Shown here: positions 43,443 to 51,738 of the stretch, in pieces
Numbering within the stretch: the stretch's first letter is position 1
Layout of the letters: each line of letters opens with the position of its first letter
NCBI GenBank assembly: GCA_963723355.1
Contig: CAVRQQ010000024.1
Location: 1 to 64,000, forward strand
Direction of reading: 5' to 3'
DNA from: JAFDBW01 sp963723355
GTDB lineage: Bacteria > Desulfobacterota > Desulfuromonadia > Desulfuromonadales > BM103
Length of the DNA: 64,000 nucleotides
Notes under the pieces: generated by a model
Seen by the model: the letters and a program-made list of their open reading frames with translations, nothing else
Told to the model about the DNA's origin: nothing
The model's database searches: none
Program-made: the position numbers and the translations under genes

Positions 43443-44597
43443 ATGGAACATGGGCTGACGAGAAAACTCTCTTTTCTGGACCGCTATCTCACCCTGTGGA
43501 TTTTCCTGGCGATGTTTGTCGGCGTGATCGGCGGCTGGCTGGTGCCTGGCGTCAAGGACGTGGTCAATGTATTCACTGTCGGCACAACCAATCTGCCGAT
43601 TGCCTTCGGCCTGATCCTGATGATGTATCCGCCGCTGGCCAAGGTGAAATACGAGGAACTCGGCGAGGTGTTCCGCAATCGCAAAATCCTCGGGCTGTCG
43701 CTGCTGCAGAACTGGGTGATCGGTCCGATCCTGATGTTCGTGCTGGCGATCACCTTTTTGTCCGGCTACCCGGAGTACATGGTCGGTTTGATCATGATCG
43801 GCCTGGCGCGCTGCATCGCCATGGTTATCGTCTGGAACGAGCTGGCCAAAGGCAACACCGAGTACTGCGCCGGCCTGGTCGCCTTCAACAGCATCTTCCA
43901 GGTGCTCTTCTACAGTGTCTACGCCTGGCTGTTCATCACCGTGCTGCCGCCGCTGCTCGGCCTCGAGGGCGCGGTGGTCGAGGTGACCATCGGCCAGATT
44001 GCCGAGAGCGTCTTTATCTACCTGGGCATCCCGTTCATCGCCGGTATCGCAACCCGCTACACCCTGATCCCGCTCAAGGGCCGGCAGTGGTACGAAGAGA
44101 CCTTCATCCCGAAGATCAGCCCGATTACCCTGGTCGCCCTGCTGTTCACCATCGTCGTCATGTTCAGCCTCAAGGGCGAGATGATCATGACCATCCCGCT
44201 GGATGTGGTGCGGATTGCCATCCCGCTGCTGATCTACTTCGTCATCATGTTCCTGGTCAGTTTCATGATGGGGGTCAAGGCGGGCGCCGATTACAGCAAG
44301 ACGACCACCATTGCCTTTACCGCCGCCGGCAACAACTTTGAACTGGCGATCGCCGTTTCTGTCGCCGTGTTCGGCATCGAATCGGGCGTCGCGTTCACGG
44401 CGGTGATCGGCCCGCTGGTCGAAGTGCCTGCCCTGATTGCCCTGGTGAATGTGGCCTTCTGGCTGCAGAAGCGATACTTCACCAAAGAGGATCCGTTAGG
44501 GGGGTTTGACTGCCCTTCAATTATTTTTTGCTTAGCTTGGAGTTGTGGATATGATAGCATTTACGCGCCTTTATTAAAAAGCGCTACTCGAGTCTAA
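43443..44597 (+). CDS. acr3: Arsenite efflux permease Acr3
   Basis: 384 residues from the ATG at 43443 (GGGGAAG upstream). About ten membrane helices are seen, with MYPPLAKVKYEEL and the essential Cys in GLARCIAMVIVWNELAKGN, and AGNNFELAIAVSVAVFG with TAVIGPLVEVPALIALVNVAFWLQKRYF. The last 30 residues (GGFDCPSIIFCLAWSCGYDSIYAPLLKSATRV) do not look like Acr3; deleting one T near 44501 would stop the protein just after KEDP. It extrudes As(III). Operon partner of arsJ. Confidence 0.92.
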   Translation: MEHGLTRKLSFLDRYLTLWIFLAMFVGVIGGWLVPGVKDVVNVFTVGTTNLPIAFGLILMMYPPLAKVKYEELGEVFRNRKILGLSLLQNWVIGPILMFVLAITFLSGYPEYMVGLIMIGLARCIAMVIVWNELAKGNTEYCAGLVAFNSIFQVLFYSVYAWLFITVLPPLLGLEGAVVEVTIGQIAESVFIYLGIPFIAGIATRYTLIPLKGRQWYEETFIPKISPITLVALLFTIVVMFSLKGEMIMTIPLDVVRIAIPLLIYFVIMFLVSFMMGVKAGADYSKTTTIAFTAAGNNFELAIAVSVAVFGIESGVAFTAVIGPLVEVPALIALVNVAFWLQKRYFTKEDPLGGFDCPSIIFCLAWSCGYDSIYAPLLKSATRV

Positions 44598-44670
44598 AAG
44601 GTCAAGACAAGACAGTCCACGCGATTCATATCACGATCACGGCCAGGAACCTTGCCACAAGGTTTGCCTT

Positions 44671-46101
44671 ATGGATTTCATGATTGCCAACGACCTTTTG
44701 CTCGAGTGCATCAGGGCGGCGGTCCTCATCGCCTTGCTGGTGATCCTCTTCCTGCGCGGCAATTACACCTCTCTTTCACGGCACCCCGGCTGGAAATTTA
44801 TTCTGGTCGGCTTCTGCCTGATTACGCTGGCAACCCTGCTCGACATTACCGATGAAATCCCGGGTCTGGAGCGCTTTGTCCTGATCGGCGATACGCCCTA
44901 TGAGGCATTCCTGGAAAAAATGCCCGGCTACCTCCTCGGCTTCATATTGGTGCTGGTCGGGTTTTACCGGATGATCCCCTCATTGCAGAGAGCCGAGCGA
45001 AACGAACAGGCTCTGCTTGAAAGTGAGGAGCGTTTCCGGCAAGATGTTCAAGTCGAATCCGGACCCGGTTATTCTTGCCAGGCTCGATCATCGGAACCAT
45101 CCTTGATGTCAACCGGCTTTCGAAACGCTTACCGGTTATGACCGGGAGCGGAGTGATCAGATAAAAAATTGTCTGAACTCAGCTTCTGGAACAGCCTGGA
45201 GGGGAGGGATGATTTTTATAGCCAGCTCAATCAGGTCGAGAAAATTGATAACTTCGAGACAGAGCTCATTTTGCAGGGCCAGTCGGTTCGAGATGTGCTG
45301 CTTTCTGCCCAGACGGTAAAAATTGCAGGAGAGGCCTGTGTCCTGATCGGGATACGGGATATCTCCAAGGTCAAAGAGGCCGAGAAGGCTTTGATTGAAA
45401 TCGACACGATGAGAAAAGAATTTATCTCGACTGCGGCCCATGAACTTCGAACACCGCTGAGCGTCCTGATCGGTTATTCCGAAATTTTGACAGATCCCGA
45501 GATGTCCGGAAAATTTTCAAGTCAAAGGCGTCAGGAAGCCCTCGAAATGATCAAGGAAAAAGGCCTGGTTCTTAACCAGATAGTTGACGATCTTCTGGAT
45601 ATAAACCGGATTGAGGCCGGGTTGAAGTTTGGTCTCAAGGTCGAAACGCTCAATCCGAATCTTTTAGTGAAGAAAGCCTTTGAGGAAATCAAAATTAAGG
45701 CCCCCAAGCGGGACATTATTTGTCAATTACCCGAAGGAGAGGAACCTCAGCTGGTGTGTGACGGTCAACGTATTATGCAGGTGATGGAAAATCTGCTCAG
45801 CAACGCCCTGAAATACACCAGTCAGGGGGGAGCGATCACCCTTGCCGGGGCTGATCATGCCGACTGTTACGAAATTTCAGTCACGGATGACGGTATAGGA
45901 ATGACCCCGGATCAAATCGAAAGAGTGTTTGAAAAGTTCTACCGGGTTGATTCTTCAAATACTGCTGTCGGTGGCCTGGGCCTGGGGATGAACATCGCCA
46001 AGGAGATTGTCGATGCGCATCACGGGGCCATCGCAATAGAGAGTCGTCCGGGCAAGGGGACATGTGTCAAAGTCACATTGCCGAAGAATGTTATTTTATG
46101 A
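44671..46101 (+). pseudogene. PAS-containing sensor histidine kinase, several frameshifts in the PAS region
   Basis: The N-terminal piece (44671-45050) has three membrane helices and ends ALLESEERFR, the usual lead into PAS. From 45050 to 45180 the expected PAS text appears in successive frames: KMFKSNPDPVILARLD, GTILDVN, FETLTGYDRERSDQI, LSFWNSLEGRDDFYSQL. From about 45169 on the frame is open and carries the H-box ISTAAHELRTPLSVLIGYSE, NLLSNALKY, DDGIGM and GGLGLGMNIAKEIVDAHHG. At least four indels in 130 bases make this a decayed gene or a badly resolved sequence stretch. Intact form would be about 470 residues. No partner regulator is adjacent. Confidence 0.8.
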
Positions 46102-46144
46102 GGCTCCCACGATTTTGACCATACACCTCTTGATTTCTTAAATG

Positions 46145-46173
46145 TTGACTCAAATTAACTTACCGGTTATCCT
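46145..46173 (+). promoter_or_regulatory. Possible promoter upstream of tandem terminators
   Basis: TTGACT (46145-46150) and TATCCT (46168-46173), 17-base spacing. It would start a short transcript that runs into the two hairpins at 46197-46273. Confidence 0.35.
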
Positions 46174-46196
46174 CATACACGCAAAAGATATATGAC

Positions 46197-46235
46197 ACTC
46201 TGTAACGCATCCTTCTTGGATGCACAGAGTTTTTA
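46197..46235 (+). terminator. Hairpin terminator 1 between kinase and rsgA
   Basis: ACTCTGT...ACAGAGT with an inner GCATCC/GGATGC stem, then TTTTT. Confidence 0.75.
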
Positions 46236-46273
46236 GCCCCGACCTTCCCCTCCAGGAATCGGGGCATTTTTTA
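46236..46273 (+). terminator. Hairpin terminator 2 between kinase and rsgA
   Basis: GCCCCGA / TCGGGGC with a 16-base loop, followed by ATTTTTTAT. Confidence 0.75.
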
Positions 46274-46364
46274 TTTGTCCGGACTTTGACTCTCCGACGC
46301 TTGCCCGCATCCGGTTGCCTGGGATAGAATCACGCATTGCAGATCATCCAAGGAGCCATTTTGA

Positions 46365-47441
46365 TTGATCAGGGCCCAACAAATGTCTGAAGAGAATCCC
46401 TCCCTTGCGGAACTCGGCTGGAATCATTTCTTCCAGCAGCAGCTTAGCATCGAGGAGTGGCAGGAGGCTGTTCCAGTGCGGGTGTTTGCCCTGAACCGGC
46501 ATCTGGTCGACGGGGTCGGCGAATCTGGGCGCAGGCAGTTCGCCCTGCCTGCTGCATGGCTGGATTCACCGGTTGAACGTCTTCCCACCGTTGGAGACTG
46601 GGTCTTGGTTGACAGTGAGGGCCTGCCCCTCCGTGTTCTGGAGCGCGTCAGCCTTTTTAAACGCATGGCCTCCGGGCGCGATGCCCGGGTGCAGTTGATG
46701 GCGGCCAACGTCGACACCCTCTTTATTGTCACGTCCTGCAACCAGGAGTTCAACCTCTCCCGTCTCGAACGATATCTTGCCCTTGCGCTGGATGCCGGGG
46801 TCGAGCCGGTGGTTGTGCTCACCAAGGCGGATCTGGTTGAAGGTGTCGATGACTTTGCGGCTCAGGCCCGGACTCTACATGCCGACCTGGCCGTCGTGGC
46901 TGTAAATTCCAAAGATGCTGACGCTGCAGTCATTCTCGGACCCTGGTGCAAGGCTGGCCGGACGGTGGCCCTGGTTGGCTCAAGCGGGGTCGGCAAATCG
47001 ACCCTGGTCAACACCCTGAGTGCCCGGTCCGTTCAGGAGACAGGTGAGGTTCGTGATGGCGACTCCAAAGGGCGTCACACGACCACCGGGCGCTCTCTGC
47101 ACCTGCTGCCCGGCGGCGGGATGTTGCTCGACAGCCCCGGCATGCGTGAATTGCAACTGAGCGACTGCGAAGAAGGCGTCGCCACGCTTTTCGAGGAAAT
47201 CGAAGCCGTGGCGCGCAACTGCCGCTTCAGTGATTGCCGTCACCAGGGGGAGAAAGGCTGCGCCGTGGCACAGGCCGCCGAACGTGGCGAGCTTGATCCG
47301 CGACGGTTGGAAAACTATCTCAAGTTGCGTGCCGAGCGGCAACGGACCGAAGAGACTCTGGTCGAGAAGCGCCGCAGGGACAAAAATTTCGGCAAGATGT
47401 ACAAGCGGGTCCTGACACAGAAGCGCAAGGAAAGAGAGTAA
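46365..47441 (+). CDS. rsgA: Ribosome small subunit-dependent GTPase RsgA
   Basis: Up to 358 residues. A TTG at 46365 has a strong AAGGAG box, while the first ATG is at 46383 with a weaker one. An OB-fold domain comes first, then the circularly permuted GTPase with TKAD (G4) before GSSGVGKSTLVN (G1) and DSPGMRELQL (G3). The zinc knuckle is CRFSDCRHQGEKGC. It assists late maturation of the 30S subunit. Confidence 0.95.
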   Translation: MIRAQQMSEENPSLAELGWNHFFQQQLSIEEWQEAVPVRVFALNRHLVDGVGESGRRQFALPAAWLDSPVERLPTVGDWVLVDSEGLPLRVLERVSLFKRMASGRDARVQLMAANVDTLFIVTSCNQEFNLSRLERYLALALDAGVEPVVVLTKADLVEGVDDFAAQARTLHADLAVVAVNSKDADAAVILGPWCKAGRTVALVGSSGVGKSTLVNTLSARSVQETGEVRDGDSKGRHTTTGRSLHLLPGGGMLLDSPGMRELQLSDCEEGVATLFEEIEAVARNCRFSDCRHQGEKGCAVAQAAERGELDPRRLENYLKLRAERQRTEETLVEKRRRDKNFGKMYKRVLTQKRKERE

Positions 47442-47450
47442 AATCGAACT

Positions 47451-47473
47451 GCGTGGCGCTTGGCGCGTGGCGA
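47451..47473 (+). repeat. Heptanucleotide repeat tract (GCGTGGC type)
   Basis: GCGTGGC, GCTTGGC, GCGTGGC, GAGAATAA directly behind rsgA; the last part matches the tract end near 27694. Confidence 0.55.
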
Positions 47474-47599
47474 GAATAATGGCCCGGATCATTGCAGGTC
47501 CAGAAAACGGGTTTTTCTCCGCAACCGACCCCTTCACATCTTTACAAGCCCAGCGTCGTTGCGTATAGTCTTAGTCTATTTCCTGAGGAGGTTTCATAC

Positions 47600-48454
47600 G
47601 TGGACAAGATCATTGATGGCAAGGCAATTGCCGCTGATATCCGTGAAGAGATTGCTGCCGATGTCGTCGCATTGAAAGAGCAGGGCGTGACCCCGGGTCT
47701 GGCTGTTGTGCTGGTCGGCGACGACCCGGCAAGCCGGGTTTACGTGACGATGAAGGAGAAGGCCTGCGAGAAAGCCGGGATCTTTTCCGATGAACACAAG
47801 CTGCCCGCCGAAACGACCGAAGCGCAATTGCTGGCGCTGATCGACGAATTGAACAACGACTCGCGCATTGACGGCATCCTGGTGCAGTTGCCACTTCCCG
47901 ACCATATCGACGAGAGCAAGGTCCTTGAGGCGATTTCGCCGGCCAAGGATGCGGACGGTTTCCATCCTTACAATGTCGGCCGCCTGGCGACCGGCAACCC
48001 GCTTTTTCAGCCCTGTACTCCTTACGGGGTTATGAAGATGCTCGAGCATACCGGGGTTGACCTGACCGGCAAGGAAGTCGTGGTGGTCGGCCGTTCCAAT
48101 ATCGTCGGTAAACCGGTCGCCCTGATGTGTCTCGCCCAGCATGCCACGGTCACGCTTTGCCATTCCCGCACCAAGGATCTGCCGGCCAAGGTTGGCCAGG
48201 CCGATGTCCTGATTGCCGCCGTCGGTCGCCCCGAGATGATCAAGGGTGACTGGATCAAGGAAGGCGCCGTGGTCATCGATGTCGGCGTCAACCGGGTGGG
48301 CGAAAAGAAGTTGGTCGGCGATGTCGAGTTTGAAGCGGCGAAAGCGCGCGCCAGCGCGATCACTCCGGTTCCCGGTGGCGTCGGCCCGATGACGATCACC
48401 ATGCTGCTCTACAACACGGTCGAAGGCGCCAAGCGCCGCGCGGCCCAACAGTAA
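47600..48454 (+). CDS. folD: FolD methylenetetrahydrofolate dehydrogenase/cyclohydrolase
   Basis: 284 residues from a GTG at 47600 with GAGGAGG eight bases upstream. Blocks are VGDDPASRVYVTMKEKACEKAGI with the catalytic Lys region, QLPLPDHI, PAKDADGFHPYNVGRL, VVGRSNIVGKPVALM and TPVPGGVGPMTITML. It interconverts methylene-, methenyl- and formyl-tetrahydrofolate. First gene of the C1 cluster, separated from metV by a terminator-like hairpin. Confidence 0.96.
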   Translation: MDKIIDGKAIAADIREEIAADVVALKEQGVTPGLAVVLVGDDPASRVYVTMKEKACEKAGIFSDEHKLPAETTEAQLLALIDELNNDSRIDGILVQLPLPDHIDESKVLEAISPAKDADGFHPYNVGRLATGNPLFQPCTPYGVMKMLEHTGVDLTGKEVVVVGRSNIVGKPVALMCLAQHATVTLCHSRTKDLPAKVGQADVLIAAVGRPEMIKGDWIKEGAVVIDVGVNRVGEKKLVGDVEFEAAKARASAITPVPGGVGPMTITMLLYNTVEGAKRRAAQQ

Positions 48455-48460
48455 CCTTTC

Positions 48461-48497
48461 ACGGCCTGATGCGTGTCAACGCTCCGGGCCGTTTTGT
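48461..48497 (+). terminator. Terminator-like hairpin after folD
   Basis: ACGGCC pairs with GGCCGT across a long loop, followed by TTTTGT. The stem is short, so read-through is possible. Confidence 0.5.
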
Positions 48498-48520
48498 CTT
48501 CAAATAGCGGGTTTGCCACT

Positions 48521-48552
48521 CCAGCTGCCAGCCCCCAGCCACCAGTCACTGG
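48521..48552 (+). repeat. Heptanucleotide repeat tract (CCAGCCC type)
   Basis: CCAGCTG, CCAGCCC, CCAGCCA, CCAGTCA, CTGG, ending eight bases before the metV start. Confidence 0.6.
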
Positions 48553-48560
48553 TTTGAAAA

Positions 48561-49217
48561 ATGATTATCAGCGAACTGAAACCTCTCGAAGACCTGCATA
48601 AGACCCTGTCTGACTTCAGCAGGCTTTTTCTGGTCGGTTGCGCCGCCTGTGCGACGGCATGCAAGGCCGGCGGTGAGGAAGAGGTCTTCAAGCTTCAGGA
48701 ATGGCTTCTGGAGCAGGGCAAGGATGTGACCGGCAGCGTCATCATCGATGAGGCCTGTCATATCATGCGTGCGGCCCGCGACCTGCGACACCACAAGAGT
48801 GCTGTTCATGAGGCCGACGCGCTGGTCGTGCTTGCCTGTGGCTCGGGTGTGCAGGCAATCTCTTCCAATGTTGAAAAACGGGTCGTTGGTGGTTTGAATT
48901 CGATGTTTCTCGGTAATGTGCGCCGCTTCGGCCATTACGAGGAGATGTGTTCCCTCTGTGGCGATTGTATTCTCAATGAAACGGCCGGGATCTGCCCGGT
49001 GACGACCTGCGCCAAGGGGCTGCTGAACGGTCCCTGCGGCGGCATGGAGGACGGGCACTGCGAAGTCGATCCTGAGATCGACTGTGCCTGGCGACTGATC
49101 TACGAGCGCCTGCAGACACAGCAGCGGCAAGGTGTGTTTGCCCGCCGTGTGCCGCCGAAAAACTGGAGCCGTCGCCGCAAGCCCGGCCGCTATCGCCTGA
49201 AAGACGGCGAGAGCTAG
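48561..49217 (+). CDS. metV: MetV, zinc/iron-sulfur partner of methylenetetrahydrofolate reductase
   Basis: 218 residues matching the MTHFR C-terminal (MetV) family. Cysteine sets are VGCAACATACKAGG near the N-terminus, EACH, LACGSG, and CSLCGDCILNETAGICPVTTCAKGLLNGPCGG, which bind iron-sulfur clusters in acetogen homologues. It works with MetF and probably passes electrons from a ferredoxin or flavin donor to methylene-THF. It precedes metF by 19 bases. Confidence 0.92.
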   Translation: MIISELKPLEDLHKTLSDFSRLFLVGCAACATACKAGGEEEVFKLQEWLLEQGKDVTGSVIIDEACHIMRAARDLRHHKSAVHEADALVVLACGSGVQAISSNVEKRVVGGLNSMFLGNVRRFGHYEEMCSLCGDCILNETAGICPVTTCAKGLLNGPCGGMEDGHCEVDPEIDCAWRLIYERLQTQQRQGVFARRVPPKNWSRRRKPGRYRLKDGES

Positions 49218-49236
49218 TTGCACTGGCACGATCTTT

Positions 49237-50091
49237 ATGTCGCACTTATCTGCACAGTTGGCTGACGGCCGGTTCGTTGTAACCGCCGAAATCGCCCCGC
49301 CGAAAGGGACCAATCTGGCCCCGGCGTTTGATGAGGCGAAAAAGTTCGTCGGCGTGACTGCGGTTAACGTCACGGATAACCAGGGCGCCAATATGCGCCT
49401 GTCGTCGCTGGCACTGGCGGCACGCCTGCAGCAGTCCGGTACGGAGACGATCCTGCAGCTGACCTGCCGTGATCGCAATCGTATGGCCCTGCAATCCGAT
49501 TTGCTCGGGGCTGCTTCGTTCGGTATCGAGAACCTGCTGTTGCTCTCCGGTGATCACAGCAAGTTCGGTGACCAGCCGGACGCCAGGCCGGTCTTTGATC
49601 TTGACTCAGTGCAGTTGCTCGATATGGTCACCGGGCTGATGGCCGGTGTCGACATGGTTGGCAAACCGCTCAACGGCGTGCCGAGGTTTTTCCCCGGTGC
49701 CGCAGCCAACCCGGTGGCCGAGCCATTTGAGCTGATGTTCCAGAAGGTGGCGAAAAAAGTCGAAAGCGGTGCCCGGTTTTTCCAGACTCAGGCGGTCTTT
49801 GAACGCCGGGCCATGGAACGCTTCGTGAGCGCTATGCGGCCATTGGGTGTGCCGGTGATTGCCGGTGTACTGCTGGTCCGAAGTGGTAAAATGGCCCGCT
49901 TCCTGAATGACAATATCCCCGGGGTGAAAGTCCCCGACGATCTGGTCGAGCGCCTCGACAAAGCCCCGGACCCGATGGCGGAGGGCATCGCCATCGCCCA
50001 CGAGACGGTTGCCTGGGCAAGGGACGTTTGTCAGGGCGTACACCTGATGACCCTCGGACACGAGGACAAGATCCCTGCGATACTGGCGTGA
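49237..50091 (+). CDS. metF: MetF methylenetetrahydrofolate reductase
   Basis: 284 residues, FAD TIM barrel. Landmarks are FVVTAEIAPPKGTNL with the catalytic Glu, NVTDNQGANMRLS, LQLTCRDRNRMALQSDLLGA, LLLSGDH and FFQTQAVFE. It forms 5-methyl-THF. Short bacterial type without the SAM-regulated domain. Paired with metV, and upstream of gcvT. Confidence 0.95.
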   Translation: MSHLSAQLADGRFVVTAEIAPPKGTNLAPAFDEAKKFVGVTAVNVTDNQGANMRLSSLALAARLQQSGTETILQLTCRDRNRMALQSDLLGAASFGIENLLLLSGDHSKFGDQPDARPVFDLDSVQLLDMVTGLMAGVDMVGKPLNGVPRFFPGAAANPVAEPFELMFQKVAKKVESGARFFQTQAVFERRAMERFVSAMRPLGVPVIAGVLLVRSGKMARFLNDNIPGVKVPDDLVERLDKAPDPMAEGIAIAHETVAWARDVCQGVHLMTLGHEDKIPAILA

Positions 50092-50189
50092 AGTTTCTGC
50101 AGGTTCAGTGCTGCGGTTAATTGATCCATTTGTGTCTTGGTCATGGTGCCTGAATGGCCAACTGTGTCGAGTCGAGAAGGAGAGAGCCC

Positions 50190-51278
50190 ATGCAAAAGAC
50201 CCCCTTGAACCAGATTCATCGTGACCTCGGTGCGCGGATGGTCGATTTCGGCGGCTGGGACATGCCGGTGCAGTATGCCGGCGTGATCGAAGAACACCTC
50301 GCGGTCCGCCAGTCGGCCGGACTTTTTGATGTCTCGCACATGGGCGAAATAGAAGTCACCGGGGCCAATGCCCTGGCATACATTCAGTGGCTGACCGTGA
50401 ATGACGCCGCAAAGCTGGTCGATGGCCAGGTCCAGTATTCAGCCTTCTGCTACCCGGAGGGCGGCGTCGTTGACGACGTGACCCTCTATCGCTTCAGCGG
50501 CACCCGCTTCATGTTCTGCGTCAATGCGGCAAATATCGACAAGGACTTTGCCTGGATGCAGCAGGTGCTTGCCGATTCGTCGCTGCCGGATGTCACGCTT
50601 GTCAACCGCAGCGAGGAATTCGCCCAGATTGCCCTGCAGGGGCCGGAGGCGGAAAAGATCCTGGCCTGCCTGACGGACCTGCCGCTGGCGGATTTGGCCT
50701 ACTATCATTTCTGCGAGGGTGAGGTTGACGGGCTGGCGATGATCGTGTCGCGGACCGGCTATACCGGTGAAGATGGCTTCGAGCTCTATCTTCCGGCGGC
50801 CGGCGCCGGGGCGATCTGGCAGAAATTGATGACCGCCGGACAACCGCACGGGCTTCAGCCGATTGGCCTGGGCGCACGCGATACCCTGCGCCTGGAAAAA
50901 GGTTACGCCCTGTATGGCCACGAACTCTCTCGCGAGATTTCCCCGCTCGAAGCGGGACTGGCGTGGATCACCAAGCTTGACAAGAACGACTTTGTCGGCA
51001 AAGCTGCTCTGGTGGCACAAAAGGCTGCCGGTGTGCCGCGTCGGCGGGTCGGCCTGATCATGCTGGAACGCGGCATCCCGCGTGAAGGCTACCCGGTGTT
51101 CCAGGGCGACATTGAGGTCGGCGTCGTGACCAGCGGGACCATGTCACCGAGTCTCAAGGTTGGTATCGCCCTGGCGCTGGTCGCGCCGGAAGCGGCCGCT
51201 GCCGGTACTGAACTCGAAATCGTTGTTCGCAATCGTCGCATGAAGGCGAAGGTGGCTCGTCCGCCCTTCGTCGAGTAA
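50190..51278 (+). CDS. gcvT: Aminomethyltransferase GcvT (glycine cleavage T-protein)
   Basis: 362 residues from the ATG at 50190 with AGGAGAG upstream. Typical blocks are RDLGARMVDFGGWDMPVQYAGVIEEHLAVRQSAGLFDVSHMGEIEV, GEDGFELYLP, GLGARDTLRLEKGYALYGHE and LKVGIALAL. It transfers the C1 unit from lipoyl-bound aminomethyl to THF. No glycine riboswitch is seen in the 98 bases before it. Confidence 0.96.
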   Translation: MQKTPLNQIHRDLGARMVDFGGWDMPVQYAGVIEEHLAVRQSAGLFDVSHMGEIEVTGANALAYIQWLTVNDAAKLVDGQVQYSAFCYPEGGVVDDVTLYRFSGTRFMFCVNAANIDKDFAWMQQVLADSSLPDVTLVNRSEEFAQIALQGPEAEKILACLTDLPLADLAYYHFCEGEVDGLAMIVSRTGYTGEDGFELYLPAAGAGAIWQKLMTAGQPHGLQPIGLGARDTLRLEKGYALYGHELSREISPLEAGLAWITKLDKNDFVGKAALVAQKAAGVPRRRVGLIMLERGIPREGYPVFQGDIEVGVVTSGTMSPSLKVGIALALVAPEAAAAGTELEIVVRNRRMKAKVARPPFVE

Positions 51279-51347
51279 TCGTCTCTATACGAAACAAGCA
51301 TTATCGACCCTGGCTGCCCGGGGTTTACAGACAGCAAGGAGGAAGCC

Positions 51348-51734
51348 ATGGAATTTCCGGAAGAGTTGAAGTACACAGAAGAGCACGAGTGGGTCATGGT
51401 CGAGGAAGACCTGGCTGTGGTCGGCATTACCGATTTTGCCCAGGATGCTCTGGGGGATGTGGTTTTTGTCGAGCTTCCTGAAGTCGGCACCGCTGTTGAG
51501 GCCGGCAAAGCCTTTGGCGTTGTCGAGTCGGTCAAGGCGGTTTCCGATGTCTATGCGCCGCTCACCGGTACGATCGAAGAGGTCAACGATGACCTGATCG
51601 ATGCCCCCGAGATCATCAACACCTCTCCCTACGAGGATGGCTGGATGGTCAAGATCCGCATGGCCGAAGCAAGCGATGCTGACGAATTGATGGACGCAGA
51701 AGCGTACCAGGCCCTGATTGCCGAGGAGAGCTGA
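51348..51734 (+). CDS. gcvH: Glycine cleavage H-protein GcvH
   Basis: 128 residues. The lipoyl Lys is K63 in VVESVKAVSDVYAP; the N-terminus YTEEHEWV and C-terminus NTSPYEDGWMVKIRM are standard. AAGGAGG precedes the ATG. It carries the aminomethyl group between P, T and L proteins. L-protein is not in this window. Confidence 0.97.
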   Translation: MEFPEELKYTEEHEWVMVEEDLAVVGITDFAQDALGDVVFVELPEVGTAVEAGKAFGVVESVKAVSDVYAPLTGTIEEVNDDLIDAPEIINTSPYEDGWMVKIRMAEASDADELMDAEAYQALIAEES

Positions 51735-51738
51735 ATCG

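Noticed and set aside
50092..50189. Glycine riboswitch before gcvT
   Set aside because: Only 98 bases separate metF from gcvT and none of the glycine aptamer motifs could be found.
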